Of a DNA stretch of 6,191 bases, positions 6,109 to 6,191 are shown piece by piece (the first letter of the stretch is position 1; every line of letters begins with the position of its first letter). Both the position numbers and the translations under genes were made by a program. A model generated the notes under the pieces. That model did not search any database. It was not told the origin of the DNA and saw nothing but the letters and a program-made list of their open reading frames with translations. Source of the stretch: Helicobacter sp. (GTDB lineage: Bacteria; Campylobacterota; Campylobacteria; Campylobacterales; Helicobacteraceae); assembly GCA_029264655.1 (NCBI GenBank), contig JARHZY010000021.1, positions 1 to 6,191 of the forward strand. Reading direction: 5' to 3'.

Positions 6109-6191
6109 AAAAAATTTCAAAATAAGCTTTTAAGGTGTTATTCCCTTTTAAATTTTATGATATTACTAATAATTTGCTTGTATAGTCTTAT

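Larger units (their letters stand above)
4969..6191. other. 1.2-kb very AT-rich region with no convincing gene
   Basis: Counting 4981-6191 by hand gives about 251 G+C in 1211 bases (21%), well below the genes. Every frame is broken by frequent stops. The longest open stretch (minus strand 6052 to 5849, 67 codons, TTG start) has no ribosome-binding site and a composition expected of random AT-rich DNA. Very short frames such as ATG 5240 (14 codons) are also unconvincing. There is no tRNA, rRNA or recognisable transposase fragment. It holds the weak terminator at 5020-5057, an isolated TATAAT at 5396-5401, the inverted repeat at 5788-5923, a hairpin at 6086-6108 and short repeated motifs. It may be an intergenic spacer, a fully decayed gene, or the leader of something beyond the window. 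Confidence 0.6.

Noticed and set aside
4969..6191. CRISPR array, tRNA or insertion sequence in the gene-free region
   Set aside because: No regularly spaced repeats of useful length, no GC-rich cloverleaf, no transposase fragment and no target-site duplication around the inverted repeat.

Overview
The window looks like a piece of a Helicobacter-type (Campylobacterota) chromosome. The DNA is very AT-rich, with sampled coding lines at roughly 25-43% GC and spacers near 20%. Codon use favours A/T-ending codons. The two kinds of encoded protein, chemoreceptors with long cytoplasmic hairpins and an MMPL/RND-type membrane exporter, are familiar from Helicobacter and Campylobacter. The genus call is inferred from composition and protein style, and no species can be named.

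Layout, all genes on the + strand: (1) bases 1-249 hold the last 82 codons of a methyl-accepting chemotaxis protein (MCP), cut by the window edge and followed by an intrinsic terminator. (2) A 340-bp AT-rich spacer carries a likely -10 box and a weaker FliA-like promoter candidate. (3) Bases 590-3115 encode an intact 841-residue MMPL/RND-superfamily exporter with 12 predicted membrane segments and both Asp-Tyr proton-relay motifs. Its stop codon lies inside a terminator-like hairpin. (4) A short spacer holds a good promoter (TTGCAA, 17 bp, TATAAT). (5) A complete MCP with a single periplasmic Cache domain ends at 4968. It most likely starts at a TTG at 3217 rather than the ATG at 3205. (6) The last 1.2 kb (4969-6191) is about 21% GC and has no convincing gene. 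It contains a weak terminator, a perfect 9-bp inverted repeat enclosing about 118 bp, a perfect 8-bp hairpin and several short recurring motifs.

The genes probably do not form one operon, because each transcript boundary has its own terminator and promoter signals. The two MCPs are paralogues (about 48 of 82 C-terminal residues identical) flanking the exporter. They would feed periplasmic signals to CheA/CheW and the flagellar motor. The exporter probably moves a lipid or other hydrophobic substrate from the inner membrane. Nothing in the sequence ties it functionally to the receptors.

I found no mobile element, CRISPR array, tRNA or rRNA, and no clear new system. The least explained part is the 3' AT-rich region with its inverted repeat.
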